Positions 1 through 7,697 of a stretch of DNA of 47,960 nucleotides are shown piece by piece; the stretch's first letter is position 1; every line of letters starts with the position of its first letter. This DNA comes from Riemerella columbina DSM 16469 (GTDB lineage Bacteria; Bacteroidota; Bacteroidia; Flavobacteriales; Weeksellaceae): assembly GCF_000374405.1 (NCBI RefSeq), contig NZ_KB894220.1, positions 1 through 47,960 of the forward strand. Direction: 5' to 3'. The position numbers and the translations under genes were made by a program. Below the pieces are notes generated by a model that worked only from the letters and a program-made list of their open reading frames with translations, was not told where the DNA came from and ran no database searches.

Positions 1-1032
1 GTAGGATTAGGGTCTGCTACCATTACCACACCTAAAACGGAATATGTGGTCTCTTTAACCTATAATGGTACCAATATTCAAGGTAAGATCAATAATACCT
101 CCAATAAACTCATTGTAAAAATTCCTTACACCAATGGTAGTGGTTCTTATACCAAGGTAACCTCTCAAGCAGTAACCACCGCCGTGGGGCAGAATAATGA
201 TACCAATACTCTTACGCTAAATATTCCTCAGGGTAATTTTGGGGTGAATGGTTATTTAGATGCTACCATTACCGTGAGTGGTAGAGATCAAGAATATTTA
301 GTAAAACAGATGGCACCAGGCAAGTCTTACACCATTGCCACTATTCCTTATCAGCTTAATGGAAAAAGTTATCAGTTGGTGTTGAAAGGCATTGGTGGTA
401 TACCAGATAAGAAGTTTGGGGTGCAGACCAATGGCAAATTAGAGCATCAGTTTGTTTATATTCCTATTATGGGTAGTGATGGTAAATTATGGTTAAATAA
501 CAATTTAGGAGCGGATTATTCGAATCTCAATTCTTCTGCTTTTAATCCGTTACAACAAGCCACCAGTTTATCTGATAAAAATGCTTATGGTTCTCACTTC
601 CAGTGGGGTCGTGATGCTGATGGCCATGAGTTGATTACTTATCCAACTTCGACTTCAGGGCAGAGGGTACATCAAAATATCCCATTATATCGTTACGACC
701 AGTTACAGACTTATACTAATCCATGTCCAGCTGGTTATCATGTGCCGACTAAAGATGAATGGCAGGCTTACTTGAATTTGCTTTCTTCTAAGAATGCGGC
801 GGGTTGGTTTGCAGATCCGTTAAAATTAACTTATGCTGGAGACCTTAACCAACAAGGCAGTTGGCATCCTGCTCCAGGTGCTAATAGCGGCTGGTTCTGG
901 TCGTCTTCTCCTAATAGTAGTGGCTACGCTTGGTACTTGACCTTCAATGGTAGCGATAGCTACACGAGCAGCAACAACTACGGCAACCGCAATCGCTACT
1001 GGGGTCGCCCGCTCCGCTGTCGTCAGGATTAA
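1..1032 (+). CDS. DGR target: surface protein with Fibrobacter-major-paralogous (C-type-lectin-like) C-terminus, 5' partial
   Basis: The reading frame is open from the first base, so the start lies outside the window; the GTG at 46 is only an internal codon. 343 residues are visible. The first ~110 are beta-rich, Thr/Asn-rich and Ig-like. The rest resembles the Fibrobacter succinogenes major paralogous / FGE-sulfatase-like family: a WGRDADG segment, then CPAGYHVPTKDEWQ, then GWFWSSSP and a closing GRPLRCRQD. The last ~58 residues coincide with the VR, as expected of a DGR target, where the variable residues sit on a C-type-lectin-like face. It is probably exported and cell-surface exposed, but the signal peptide would lie outside the window. 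The ligand is unknown. Role as DGR target is well supported; the family name is by motif only. Confidence 0.85.
   Translation, partial: VGLGSATITTPKTEYVVSLTYNGTNIQGKINNTSNKLIVKIPYTNGSGSYTKVTSQAVTTAVGQNNDTNTLTLNIPQGNFGVNGYLDATITVSGRDQEYLVKQMAPGKSYTIATIPYQLNGKSYQLVLKGIGGIPDKKFGVQTNGKLEHQFVYIPIMGSDGKLWLNNNLGADYSNLNSSAFNPLQQATSLSDKNAYGSHFQWGRDADGHELITYPTSTSGQRVHQNIPLYRYDQLQTYTNPCPAGYHVPTKDEWQAYLNLLSSKNAAGWFADPLKLTYAGDLNQQGSWHPAPGANSGWFWSSSPNSSGYAWYLTFNGSDSYTSSNNYGNRNRYWGRPLRCRQD
856..1029 (+). repeat. DGR variable repeat (VR)
   Basis: Aligns with the template at 1539-1709, starting at the shared GGCAGTTGG and ending in the shared GC-rich block 1000-1028 (GGGGTCGCCCGCTCCGCTGT and eight more bases). 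Substitutions relative to TR are at 865 (C), 922, 923, 950, 955, 968, 971, 982, 983 (G), 925, 934, 961, 979, 997, 1029 (T) and 941 (C). All 16 are opposite TR adenines and none is opposite C, G or T. One extra codon (best placed at 988-990, CGC) sits in the AAC-repeat part, so VR is 174 nt against 171 nt in TR. The GC-rich 3' block is the likely initiation-of-mutagenic-homing (IMH) sequence. Confidence 0.95.
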
Positions 1033-1053
1033 GCGTGCGTTCACATCTGTTTT

Positions 1054-1082
1054 CCGCCAGCCCGCCGTAGGCAAGCTGGCGG
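1054..1082 (+). promoter_or_regulatory. Nested hairpin/cruciform just downstream of VR
   Basis: CCGCCAGC (1054-1061) pairs perfectly with GCTGGCGG (1075-1082). Inside, GCC (1064-1066) can pair with GGC (1070-1072) around a GTA loop. It begins 24 bases after the VR ends and is not followed by a T-run, so it is a poor terminator. In studied DGRs a hairpin or cruciform close to the 3' end of VR helps retrohoming; by position this is the counterpart. Spacing and loop differ from the Bordetella phage example, so the role is inferred. Confidence 0.6.
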
Positions 1083-1337
1083 GGATATCTCGGCAAGCTT
1101 TATTTATAAGCGTTGCCCTATCTCTAAAATAAAGAGATACTTGTAAACTTTAGTTTGCAGAGCAGAGTTCTTTAAAAGTGCAAAAAATAGAAAGGTCTTG
1201 TTCGCAGACATACGAATTCCGTAGTAGCCACATCTGAGTATGTAACACAAAGTTTTGGAAAGAGTAAATACCTATCGGCTATGTTTACACAAGTACAAAG
1301 TGGAGGGGTTATGTTGGGAGCTTGTCTGTAGTATGTT

Positions 1338-1365
1338 TTGTAAAAAACACACAAGAATAGGTTTG
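1338..1365 (+). promoter_or_regulatory. Candidate promoter for template RNA / DGR operon
   Basis: TTG at 1338-1340, a 17-nt spacer and TAGGTTTG at 1358-1365 fit the Bacteroidota pattern TTG-N17-23-TAnnTTTG. Transcription would start near 1370, about 170 nt before the TR, and could run on into the accessory and RT genes. Judged from sequence only. Confidence 0.45.
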
Positions 1366-1538
1366 GCTAATCCAAGTTTACCCCTATGTCCCGTTTGTGG
1401 ATAAGGGATAAGGTATGGGGCAGTACCCATTTTATCTATAGGCATAGGTAAGATTAAAAGTAAACTTATTTTGGTTGTTGGGTTGCCGCCCGTTCCCGTT
1501 AGGCTTCGCCTTTTCGGGCTTGGGCTTTTGGTTCTTCG

Positions 1539-1709
1539 GGCAGTTGGAATCCTGCTCCAGGTGCTAATAGCGGCTGGTTCTGGTCGTCTTCTCCTAATAG
1601 TAGTAACAACGCTTGGAACTTGAACTTCAATGATAGCAATAGCAACACGAACAACAACAACAACAACAACAATCGCAACTGGGGTCGCCCGCTCCGCTGT
1701 CGTCAGGAA
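1539..1709 (+). repeat. DGR template repeat (TR)
   Basis: Non-coding copy of the VR with about 50 adenines. In the VR reading frame it has about 19 asparagine codons, including seven consecutive AAC plus an AAT at 1650-1673. Randomising the adenines of AAY codons gives 15 amino acids and never a stop, the usual DGR design. Its 3' block 1680-1708 is identical to VR; after 1710 the two sequences diverge at once. The (AAC)7 tract is an unusually slippage-prone template. Confidence 0.95.
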
Positions 1710-1749
1710 TAGCTCCACAGAGTGTTTATTATAACGCAAGTAGGCTTTA

Positions 1750-1772
1750 GTTTCCCTTTGTTTTTGGGAAAC
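1750..1772 (+). other. Hairpin downstream of TR
   Basis: GTTTCCC (1750-1756) pairs with GGGAAAC (1766-1772) around a T-rich 9-nt loop, 40 nt after the TR. In the Bordetella phage DGR the RNA 3' of TR is where RT and Avd bind and prime cDNA synthesis; this element lies in the equivalent place before the accessory gene at 1834. The function is inferred. Confidence 0.4.
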
Positions 1773-1833
1773 GGTTTTTGCACTTTTTAGAACTTATGTT
1801 ATAAAGTTAATTTAAATAAAAAATATATAACCT

Positions 1834-2355
1834 ATGACTATTCATGATATACTAAATATAGTAGGAGTTCATCAGCAAGCTGGCTTGTGTTTCTTTAAGG
1901 AAGGTGGCTTTAGAAAGTGCTATAATCAGCACGCGATGTACTTTACAGAACACATTAAACCTATGAAAGTGCATACCCGTTTCTATAAAAATGCCAATAC
2001 CCATGTGCATAGTATGGGGTTCCCAGAGATGGCACTGCCCCGCTATATAGACTATTGCCAAAACCACTACCAAGCTCAAATTGCAACAGAAACACCAGAA
2101 TATGTTCTGCTAAAAACCCAACCGTGGCACACCACCACACCCTACGAAATATGGAGTAGCCTAAAAATACAAAAACACCACCAGCTGAAGGACTTACAAA
2201 ACCAACAGGACTTACTTATCCAAGAAATAGAGCAAAATACCCTGCCCTACGAAAAATTAACGAAAATGATACAGCAGTTTAGAATAGAATCTGCCACCCC
2301 TATAGATGCTTTTAACCTAGTACAAAAACTAAAAAAATTACTGCCTTATGAGTAA
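1834..2355 (+). CDS. MutS-like DGR accessory protein (MSL type)
   Basis: 173 residues. The N-terminal half resembles the mismatch-recognition domain I of MutS: a LCFFKEGGFRKCYNQHA segment in the place of MutS FFRxGDFYExFxxDA, then MGFPEMALPRYI in the place of MAGFPxHALDxYL. The extreme C-terminus, ATPIDAFNLVQKLKKLL, matches the short closing motif of MutS (LTPLEALNLLYELKKLL type). The clamp, lever and ATPase domains are absent. MutS-like small proteins have been reported as DGR accessories. It overlaps the RT gene by 8 bases, so it is probably translated with it. A role in binding the A-mismatched TR/VR heteroduplex is a reasonable guess, not shown. Confidence 0.68.
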   Translation: MTIHDILNIVGVHQQAGLCFFKEGGFRKCYNQHAMYFTEHIKPMKVHTRFYKNANTHVHSMGFPEMALPRYIDYCQNHYQAQIATETPEYVLLKTQPWHTTTPYEIWSSLKIQKHHQLKDLQNQQDLLIQEIEQNTLPYEKLTKMIQQFRIESATPIDAFNLVQKLKKLLPYE

Positions 2356-3568
2356 GCTCCTCTATCAGCAATTGTACAAAGCGTACTTCGCCGCCCGAAG
2401 AAACAAACGCACGAAGCCTGAGCAACTTCGTTTTGAGGTAAATTACGAAACGGAAATTACCCAACTCTACCAAGACATTATCCAGAGAAACTATACCCCG
2501 CTACCTTCTAAAGTCTTTGTTACACGCAAACCTGTGGACAGGGAAATCTTTGCCCCAAGGTTTCGGGATAGGGTAGTACACCATCTGATTTATCAATACA
2601 TTTATAAACACTTAGACCAAAAATTCATCTACGATAGTTATAGCTGTAGAGTGGGGAAAGGTACATTGTTTGGGATAGAAAGAGCCAAAGGTTTCCTAAG
2701 AAAAGCCACGGCTAATTATACTCAAGATGCTTATGTGCTAAAGCTGGACATTAACGGCTATTTTATGAACATCAACCGAAACCTGCTCTGGCAGAAGATA
2801 GAACAATATTTGGATTATTCTGCGCTCAACATTACCCAGACCGAGCAAGATGTACTCCACTATCTTATCCGCCAGGTGGTATTGCACGATGTCTCTACTA
2901 GTGCCAGACGCTGCTCGCCACTATCCTACTGGGCGCGTATCCCTGCTAGTAAAAGCCTATTCTGTACCGCAGAGACTTGTGGGCTGCCCATCGGCTCCCT
3001 TACCAGTCAGCTGTTTAGTAATGTGTATCTTAATGATATAGACCACAAAATAAAAGCCCATTTTAAATATTACGGTCGCTATGTGGACGACCTCCTTCTG
3101 GTGGATAGAGATAGAGAAAAACTACTGGACATCATCCCTCAAATCAATACTTGGTTGGCAGAAATGCAACTAAAACTCCACCCGAAAAAAATCTATTTTC
3201 AGCACTATACCAAAGGGTTTTATTTCCTCGGACAGTATATCAAACCGTATAGAGCCTACATCAGTAAGCGTATAAAAAAACATATCTACCAATTTATAAA
3301 AGAAATAGAAGCGTATAGCACCGCTATAAAACAAGGGCAGGTATGGCTAACCGTAGCGGATTTGGAGCGTATAGAAAACCGTTTAAACTCCTACTTCGGA
3401 ATCCTTTGTAAAGCCCATACTTATCGGTATGTTCATCATATTGTTTCTTGTGTACCGCAACAAATTGCCCAATATATGAGTTTTACATTTATCCCTAGTC
3501 AAAACCAAATGAAAGCAACCCTACACCCAGAACTTAAAATGATGTATTCCCAATTACAAATCCAATGA
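2348..3568 (+). CDS. Diversity-generating retroelement reverse transcriptase
   Basis: 406 residues. Visible RT motifs in order: basic N-terminus, first catalytic Asp in LKLDINGYF (D134), the DGR-type motif GLPIGSLTSQLFSN (212-225; group II and retron RTs usually have QGxxxSP here), catalytic YVDD (245-248), then LKLHPKK and FYFLGQYIKP (motifs 6-7). There is no endonuclease or maturase domain. It copies TR RNA with errors at adenines, producing cDNA that replaces the VR. ATG overlaps the end of the MutS-like gene; its stop overlaps the next start as ATGA. Appears intact and active by motif. Confidence 0.95.
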   Translation: MSKLLYQQLYKAYFAARRNKRTKPEQLRFEVNYETEITQLYQDIIQRNYTPLPSKVFVTRKPVDREIFAPRFRDRVVHHLIYQYIYKHLDQKFIYDSYSCRVGKGTLFGIERAKGFLRKATANYTQDAYVLKLDINGYFMNINRNLLWQKIEQYLDYSALNITQTEQDVLHYLIRQVVLHDVSTSARRCSPLSYWARIPASKSLFCTAETCGLPIGSLTSQLFSNVYLNDIDHKIKAHFKYYGRYVDDLLLVDRDREKLLDIIPQINTWLAEMQLKLHPKKIYFQHYTKGFYFLGQYIKPYRAYISKRIKKHIYQFIKEIEAYSTAIKQGQVWLTVADLERIENRLNSYFGILCKAHTYRYVHHIVSCVPQQIAQYMSFTFIPSQNQMKATLHPELKMMYSQLQIQ

Positions 3569-3933
3569 TAGAATTAGCTAAAATTCCTGTATACCGTCTG
3601 GTGTTTCGGTTTCATATCTATTTAGATCGAGTGGTTCATACTTACCCTAAAAAATATTATTATATGATAGGAGAACGCATCAGAAAAGTGAATTTAGCCC
3701 TAGTAGAAAAAATACATGCCATTGCCAGTAGCAAAGGTAAAAGCCAACAAAAGCATTTTGAAAGTCTCAAAAAAATAATAGAAAAACTAAAGTTCTATAT
3801 GCGATTAAGTTTTGAATACCAACTGTTGAAAGAAAAACAAATGATTTATATTTTTAGCGAAATCATCAGAATAGAAAAACAACTTTATCTATGGCAGGAA
3901 GCAGGAAAAGCGAAAGAAAAAAGGCAAACTTAA
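3565..3933 (+). CDS. avd: Avd-like accessory variability determinant (four-helix bundle)
   Basis: 122 residues, almost all helical, rich in Lys/Arg (KGKSQQKHFESLKKIIEKLK region) and with no membrane segment. Size and pattern match Avd and the related 23S rRNA intervening-sequence four-helix family. Avd forms a basic pentameric barrel that binds RT and the template RNA and is needed for mutagenic homing. The start codon overlaps the RT stop (ATGA). In Bordetella phage avd precedes TR and RT; here it is last. Identification rests on size, charge, helical pattern and position. Confidence 0.75.
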   Translation: MIELAKIPVYRLVFRFHIYLDRVVHTYPKKYYYMIGERIRKVNLALVEKIHAIASSKGKSQQKHFESLKKIIEKLKFYMRLSFEYQLLKEKQMIYIFSEIIRIEKQLYLWQEAGKAKEKRQT

Positions 3934-4041
3934 AGGGTAGAGAGAAGAGCGGTGTTTTATATGGCTATTGCCCTATGGAAGAAGAAAATTAGTATTGCAA
4001 CAATAAATAGAAAATAAAGTTTAATAAAAAATAAACAAATT

Positions 4042-4440
4042 ATGAGTATCAAGTACAATGTAATAGAAAAAGGACAGCCAGGTGTAGCTGGCGGTGGAGA
4101 GAAAAAGTGGTATGCCCAAGTGGCTAACAATGGGGAGCTAACCATAGACGATTTGGTAAAGCAAATAGAGAAGTTTTCTGCCCTAAGTGAGGCGGATATC
4201 AAAGGGGTGCTAATCGCTTTGGAAAATGTAGCCCAAGAAGCTTTATCAGAAGGTAAAAAAGTAAGGTTAGAAAAGTTGGGGACACTCTACCCAACACTCA
4301 GCAGTAGTGGTGCTGCTACGGAAAAGGATTTTAACCAAAGTCTAATCCGTTCGGTAGGGGTTAATTATAGAGCAGGGAAACGCATATTAGACGCGATGAA
4401 AGCGGCAGGCTTTGAGCGTATAAAAAAAGCTAATCCATAA
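4042..4440 (+). CDS. HU-related DNA-binding protein (Bacteroidota HU-HIG type)
   Basis: 132 residues. It begins MSIKYNVIEKGQPG and has a GGGEKKWY segment, a helical part around 35-60, and SEGKKVRLEKLGTLYPTLSSSG in place of the HU beta-arm region. This is the pattern of the HU-related histone-like family common in Bacteroidota. Such proteins are thought to bend or coat DNA. It lies 108 bases after avd with no terminator between, so read-through from the DGR is possible; a strong terminator follows it at 4473. Function in the DGR is unproven. Confidence 0.8.
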   Translation: MSIKYNVIEKGQPGVAGGGEKKWYAQVANNGELTIDDLVKQIEKFSALSEADIKGVLIALENVAQEALSEGKKVRLEKLGTLYPTLSSSGAATEKDFNQSLIRSVGVNYRAGKRILDAMKAAGFERIKKANP

Positions 4441-4472
4441 CCTCTTGTAAAACCTTTGCAATAGGGCGGTAA

Positions 4473-4512
4473 AAAATCAGGCGTGGTTTCGTAAGAAACC
4501 ACGCCTGATTTT
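4473..4512 (+). terminator. Strong intrinsic terminator, 18-bp stem
   Basis: The arm 4473-4490 is perfectly complementary to 4495-4512 around a GTAA loop. The A/T-rich ends of the stem supply a T-tract on both strands. It ends the HU-related transcript. Confidence 0.85.
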
Positions 4513-4516
4513 ATAT

Positions 4517-4556
4517 AAAACCTGCGGTGATTTGGGGTAAAACCTAAGCAGGTTTT
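4517..4556 (+). other. Second hairpin before rocD
   Basis: AAAACCTGC (4517-4525) pairs with GCAGGTTTT (4548-4556) with a 22-nt loop. It directly follows the 18-bp terminator and lies upstream of the rocD promoter. It may be a back-up terminator; no other role is visible. Confidence 0.4.
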
Positions 4557-4576
4557 AAGGGGATTCAAATCGTTCA

Positions 4577-4605
4577 TTGCTTTAACTTAAATTTTTGTAA
4601 ATTTG
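4577..4605 (+). promoter_or_regulatory. rocD promoter
   Basis: TTG at 4577-4579, an 18-nt spacer and TAAATTTG at 4598-4605 match the Bacteroidota consensus. The start codon is at 4629. Confidence 0.65.
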
Positions 4606-4628
4606 CCATTAACTAAAACAGATTGATA

Positions 4629-5882
4629 ATGTCAAAAAACACGAACACTAAGAATTCTCAGTATTTCATTGATTTAGAAGACCGCCACGGCGCTCATAAC
4701 TACCACCCGCTACCCGTAGTATTAGACAAAGGCGAAGGAGTACATGTATGGGATGTGGAAGGTAAACAATATTACGATTTCCTATCGGCTTATTCTGCCG
4801 TTAACCAAGGGCATTCGCACCCAAAAATTGTAAAGGCCTTAGTAGACCAAGCGCAGCAACTCGCCTTGACTTCCAGAGCGTTTTATAACTCAAAATTAGG
4901 ACTTTACGAAGAAAAAATTACAAAGTTACTAGATTTTGATAAGGTATTACCAATGAACTCTGGGGCAGAAGCCGTAGAAACAGCCATTAAATTGGCCAGA
5001 AAATGGTCTTACGAAGTAAAAGGCATCAAAGGAAATAATGCGAAAATCATTGTTTGTGAAAATAATTTCCACGGAAGGACTACAACTATTGTGTCTTTCT
5101 CTAATGATCCCGATGCGCATAATAATTATGGACCTTTTACTCCAGGTTTTGTGCGTATTCCTTATGACGATATTGATGCTTTGGAAAAAGTATTACAAGA
5201 AGAAGGCGACCAAATCGCAGGATTTTTAGTAGAGCCTATCCAAGGGGAAGCAGGTGTTTATGTACCAACCGAAGGCTTTTTGAAAAAAGCACAAGAATTA
5301 TGTAAACAACATAATGTATTATTCATTGCTGATGAGGTGCAAACAGGAATTGCCAGAACAGGAAGATTGATCGCTTGTCATCATGAAGAGGTTCAACCCG
5401 ATATTTTAGTACTTGGTAAAGCTTTATCTGGTGGTATGTATCCTGTGTCTGCTGTTTTAGCAAATGATGATATTATGAAAGTGATCCACCCAGGGCAACA
5501 TGGTTCTACTTTTGGAGGCAATCCATTGGCTTGCGCTGTGGCTATAGCAGCACTAGATGTAGTAGAAGAGGAAAAACTATCCGAAAGAGCAGAGCGTTTA
5601 GGACAGATGTTCCGTGAGGAAATGAAGAAAATTATCACAAAAACCGATTTAGTCTACCAAGTGCGTGGTAAAGGATTGTTGAATGCCATTTTAATTAACG
5701 ATTCACAAGATAGCCCTACCGCTTGGAATTTGTGTTTAGATTTAGCCAAAAATGGATTGTTAGCCAAACCAACGCATGGGAATATTATCCGTTTAGCCCC
5801 ACCATTGGTAATTACAGAAGAACAATTGATGGACTGCGTGGCAATTATTGAAAAAACGATAATGGAGTTTAAGAAATCATAA
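4629..5882 (+). CDS. rocD: Ornithine--oxo-acid aminotransferase
   Basis: 417 residues, a class III PLP-dependent aminotransferase. It converts ornithine and 2-oxoglutarate to glutamate semialdehyde and glutamate, linking arginine breakdown to proline. Visible features: [15 protein letters not shown] near the N-terminus, [37 protein letters not shown], and the PLP lysine in [15 protein letters not shown] (about residue 264). ATG at 4629 is preferred over the upstream in-frame TTG at 4623 because the initiator then fits the family and promoter spacing. The cytosolic enzyme is complete. Confidence 0.93.
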   Translation: MSKNTNTKNSQYFIDLEDRHGAHNYHPLPVVLDKGEGVHVWDVEGKQYYDFLSAYSAVNQGHSHPKIVKALVDQAQQLALTSRAFYNSKLGLYEEKITKLLDFDKVLPMNSGAEAVETAIKLARKWSYEVKGIKGNNAKIIVCENNFHGRTTTIVSFSNDPDAHNNYGPFTPGFVRIPYDDIDALEKVLQEEGDQIAGFLVEPIQGEAGVYVPTEGFLKKAQELCKQHNVLFIADEVQTGIARTGRLIACHHEEVQPDILVLGKALSGGMYPVSAVLANDDIMKVIHPGQHGSTFGGNPLACAVAIAALDVVEEEKLSERAERLGQMFREEMKKIITKTDLVYQVRGKGLLNAILINDSQDSPTAWNLCLDLAKNGLLAKPTHGNIIRLAPPLVITEEQLMDCVAIIEKTIMEFKKS

Positions 5883-5883
5883 A

Positions 5884-6702
5884 ATGGTTACTATTATCAT
5901 ACCCATCTATAAGGAAAATCCTACACCTTTAGAAGAAATTTCGATATTGCAAACTTTTAAAGTTCTGGGTGGGTATGATATTGTTTTTATTTATCCCGAA
6001 GGGCTTAATCTTACTTACTACGAGACACAATTTCCAACGGCTCAATTTAAAGTTAAGGCCTTTGAACCATTTTATTTTAAAGGGATTTATGGATATAATA
6101 GATTAATGCTTAGTATGGTATTTTATCAATCATTTACAACCCCTTACCTATTGATATGCCAAACAGATGCTTTTATCTTTAAGAATACCTTAGATGATTG
6201 GATGAGGAAAGATTATGATTATGTAGGTGCACCTTGGCTAAGGCGCAAAAATCGTATTCCTCTTTTTAAACAACTATGGGATAATACCCTATGTTTTTTT
6301 AAAACTCAGTTGAACTATCGTGGTAATCAATTGGCTCAAAAAAACAAATCTTTACTTTATAATGAAGTGGGAAACGGGGGACTTTCGCTAAGAAAACGAG
6401 AGACTTTTATTAAGATACTTAATGAATTACCCGAAGTTGTAAAGATATATCTAAAACCTGAGAATAAACAAGCATTTTATGCTGAAGATGTTTTTTTTAG
6501 TATAGAGCCCCAAAGACATTCGCTTAATTTTAAGAAACCTAGTTATCGTGAAGCATGTTTGTTTGCGATAGAAAATAAGCAAGAGAAAGCATTTGCTTTT
6601 AATAAAGGTGTGTTACCAATGGGTTGCCACCGTTGGGATAAGGAGTTAGATTTTTGGCTGCCTTATATTGAAGCACAAGGCTATAATATTCGTAATATAT
6701 GA
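5884..6702 (+). CDS. DUF5672 family protein, putative glycosyltransferase
   Basis: 272 residues starting one base after the rocD stop. It has an opening TIIIPIYKENP strand, LLICQTDAFIF (a DxD-like acidic site), DYDYVGAPWL, a VGNGGLSLRKRETFI segment and AEDVFFS. These are the usual landmarks of DUF5672 proteins, which sit in surface polysaccharide loci and look like GT-A glycosyltransferases (NGGLSLR plus an acidic ED pair). The sugar and acceptor are unknown. It overlaps the next gene by 4 bases; it heads a four-gene overlapping run. Confidence 0.75.
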   Translation: MVTIIIPIYKENPTPLEEISILQTFKVLGGYDIVFIYPEGLNLTYYETQFPTAQFKVKAFEPFYFKGIYGYNRLMLSMVFYQSFTTPYLLICQTDAFIFKNTLDDWMRKDYDYVGAPWLRRKNRIPLFKQLWDNTLCFFKTQLNYRGNQLAQKNKSLLYNEVGNGGLSLRKRETFIKILNELPEVVKIYLKPENKQAFYAEDVFFSIEPQRHSLNFKKPSYREACLFAIENKQEKAFAFNKGVLPMGCHRWDKELDFWLPYIEAQGYNIRNI

Positions 6703-7697
6703 TTCTGCCATTTGAAGGGAAAAGTATCATTTTGGGGGTGCCTAATCATTTTGGGTTACCAGAATGTTTTAGGAAAAACCTAGAGTATTTAGGATTTACT
6801 GTATACCTCATTCCTCATGATGAAAATGTGAAAAGACAACTTTCTTGGCAAGATACTGTTGTGCATGGAGTAAAAAAAATATGTTTTAATAATCGGTTAT
6901 ATAAACCTGAAAAAATTGCAATTTTCCAAGAGTTAATGCAATTACCACTTATAGAAACATGGGGAAATGTAGACTATGCCTTAATTATTCGTCCAGATTT
7001 GTTCTCGGAGACTGTTCTCAAAATGGTAAAAGATAAGTCGAACTTCCTTATTGGTTATCAGTGGGACGGTATGCGGAGGTTTCCATTAGCAGAAAAACGA
7101 ATACCTTATTTTGATAAATTTTATGTTTTTGATAAACAGGATGTTCATCGTTTTTCTAATATATTTCATACTACTAATTTTTATTTTGATTATCTATCAA
7201 TGCCAAATGCTACTCAGCAAGATGTTTTTTTTATCGGTACTTTTATGAAGGATAGGATGGCAATTTTAGCAAAATTATCTCAAACCTTCGAAGCATTGGG
7301 TATATCTCAAAATATGACTGTTGTTTGCCATAATAAGAAAAAAATAAAGCCTTATGAAAGTTTGTTAATCCACTTTGAAAAGTCAGGTCAAGCATTTGAG
7401 CAAAGTATAAAAACAAGTATGGCGTCTAATATTTTAATAGATGTAGAGAATACAAAACATCAAGGTTTATCGTTTCGTTGCTTTGAGGCCATAGGATATT
7501 CAAAAAAACTTATTACGAATAATCCTCTGGTTAAGAAATATGACTTTTACAATGAAAACAATGTTTTGGTATTAGATGATAATTGGCAATCTTCTGATGT
7601 AGCACAATTTATCAAAAAGCCTTATATTGCACACCCAGATATAGAATCATATTATAGTTTTAGCAACTGGATTTACCGTATAATTGATAAGAGATGA
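6699..7697 (+). CDS. Polysaccharide biosynthesis protein, paralogue A
   Basis: 332 residues, no membrane segment. It is related in sequence to the next gene: both have an N-terminal Rossmann-like part, an aspartate-rich YFDKFYVFD or YFDQCFSFD segment, ILIDxxxxxxxGLSFRxFEAxG, and KKLITxNPxxKxYDFYNxNN near the C-terminus. The last block resembles the nucleotide-sugar-binding half of GT-B transferases of the LPS/CgeB kind. The specific activity cannot be named. It is translationally coupled on both sides by 4-base overlaps. Confidence 0.6.
   Translation: MILPFEGKSIILGVPNHFGLPECFRKNLEYLGFTVYLIPHDENVKRQLSWQDTVVHGVKKICFNNRLYKPEKIAIFQELMQLPLIETWGNVDYALIIRPDLFSETVLKMVKDKSNFLIGYQWDGMRRFPLAEKRIPYFDKFYVFDKQDVHRFSNIFHTTNFYFDYLSMPNATQQDVFFIGTFMKDRMAILAKLSQTFEALGISQNMTVVCHNKKKIKPYESLLIHFEKSGQAFEQSIKTSMASNILIDVENTKHQGLSFRCFEAIGYSKKLITNNPLVKKYDFYNENNVLVLDDNWQSSDVAQFIKKPYIAHPDIESYYSFSNWIYRIIDKR

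Larger units (their letters stand above)
1033..1538 (+). other. Non-coding spacer between DGR target and template repeat
   Basis: About 500 bases with no credible gene; reading frames here are shadows. From left to right it holds the GC-rich nested hairpin 1054-1082, a 7-bp hairpin at 1119-1139 (TATCTCT/AGAGATA, 7-nt loop) with no T-run, a candidate promoter at 1338-1365, and a GC-rich stretch 1484-1541. In that last stretch GCCCG (1488-1492) or CCCG (1495-1498) can pair with CGGGC at 1515-1519 or 1537-1541. The final part probably belongs to the transcribed template RNA leader (inference). Confidence 0.55.

Noticed and set aside
1144-1159. AAAC/GTTT hairpin as the terminator of the target gene
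   Set aside because: Only a 4-bp stem and no T-run follows.
1650-1673. (AAC)n as an ordinary microsatellite
   Set aside because: It is part of the DGR template, its A-rich codons are explained by the mutagenesis design; only the length difference is noteworthy.
1272-1739. Long minus-strand frame opposite TR with a poly-valine stretch
   Set aside because: It results from reading the (AAC)n template backwards; a similar shadow lies opposite the VR. No start signal or family.
1-4440. Prophage origin of the DGR
   Set aside because: No phage structural, integrase or lysis gene is seen in the window; the left flank is cut, so it cannot be fully excluded.
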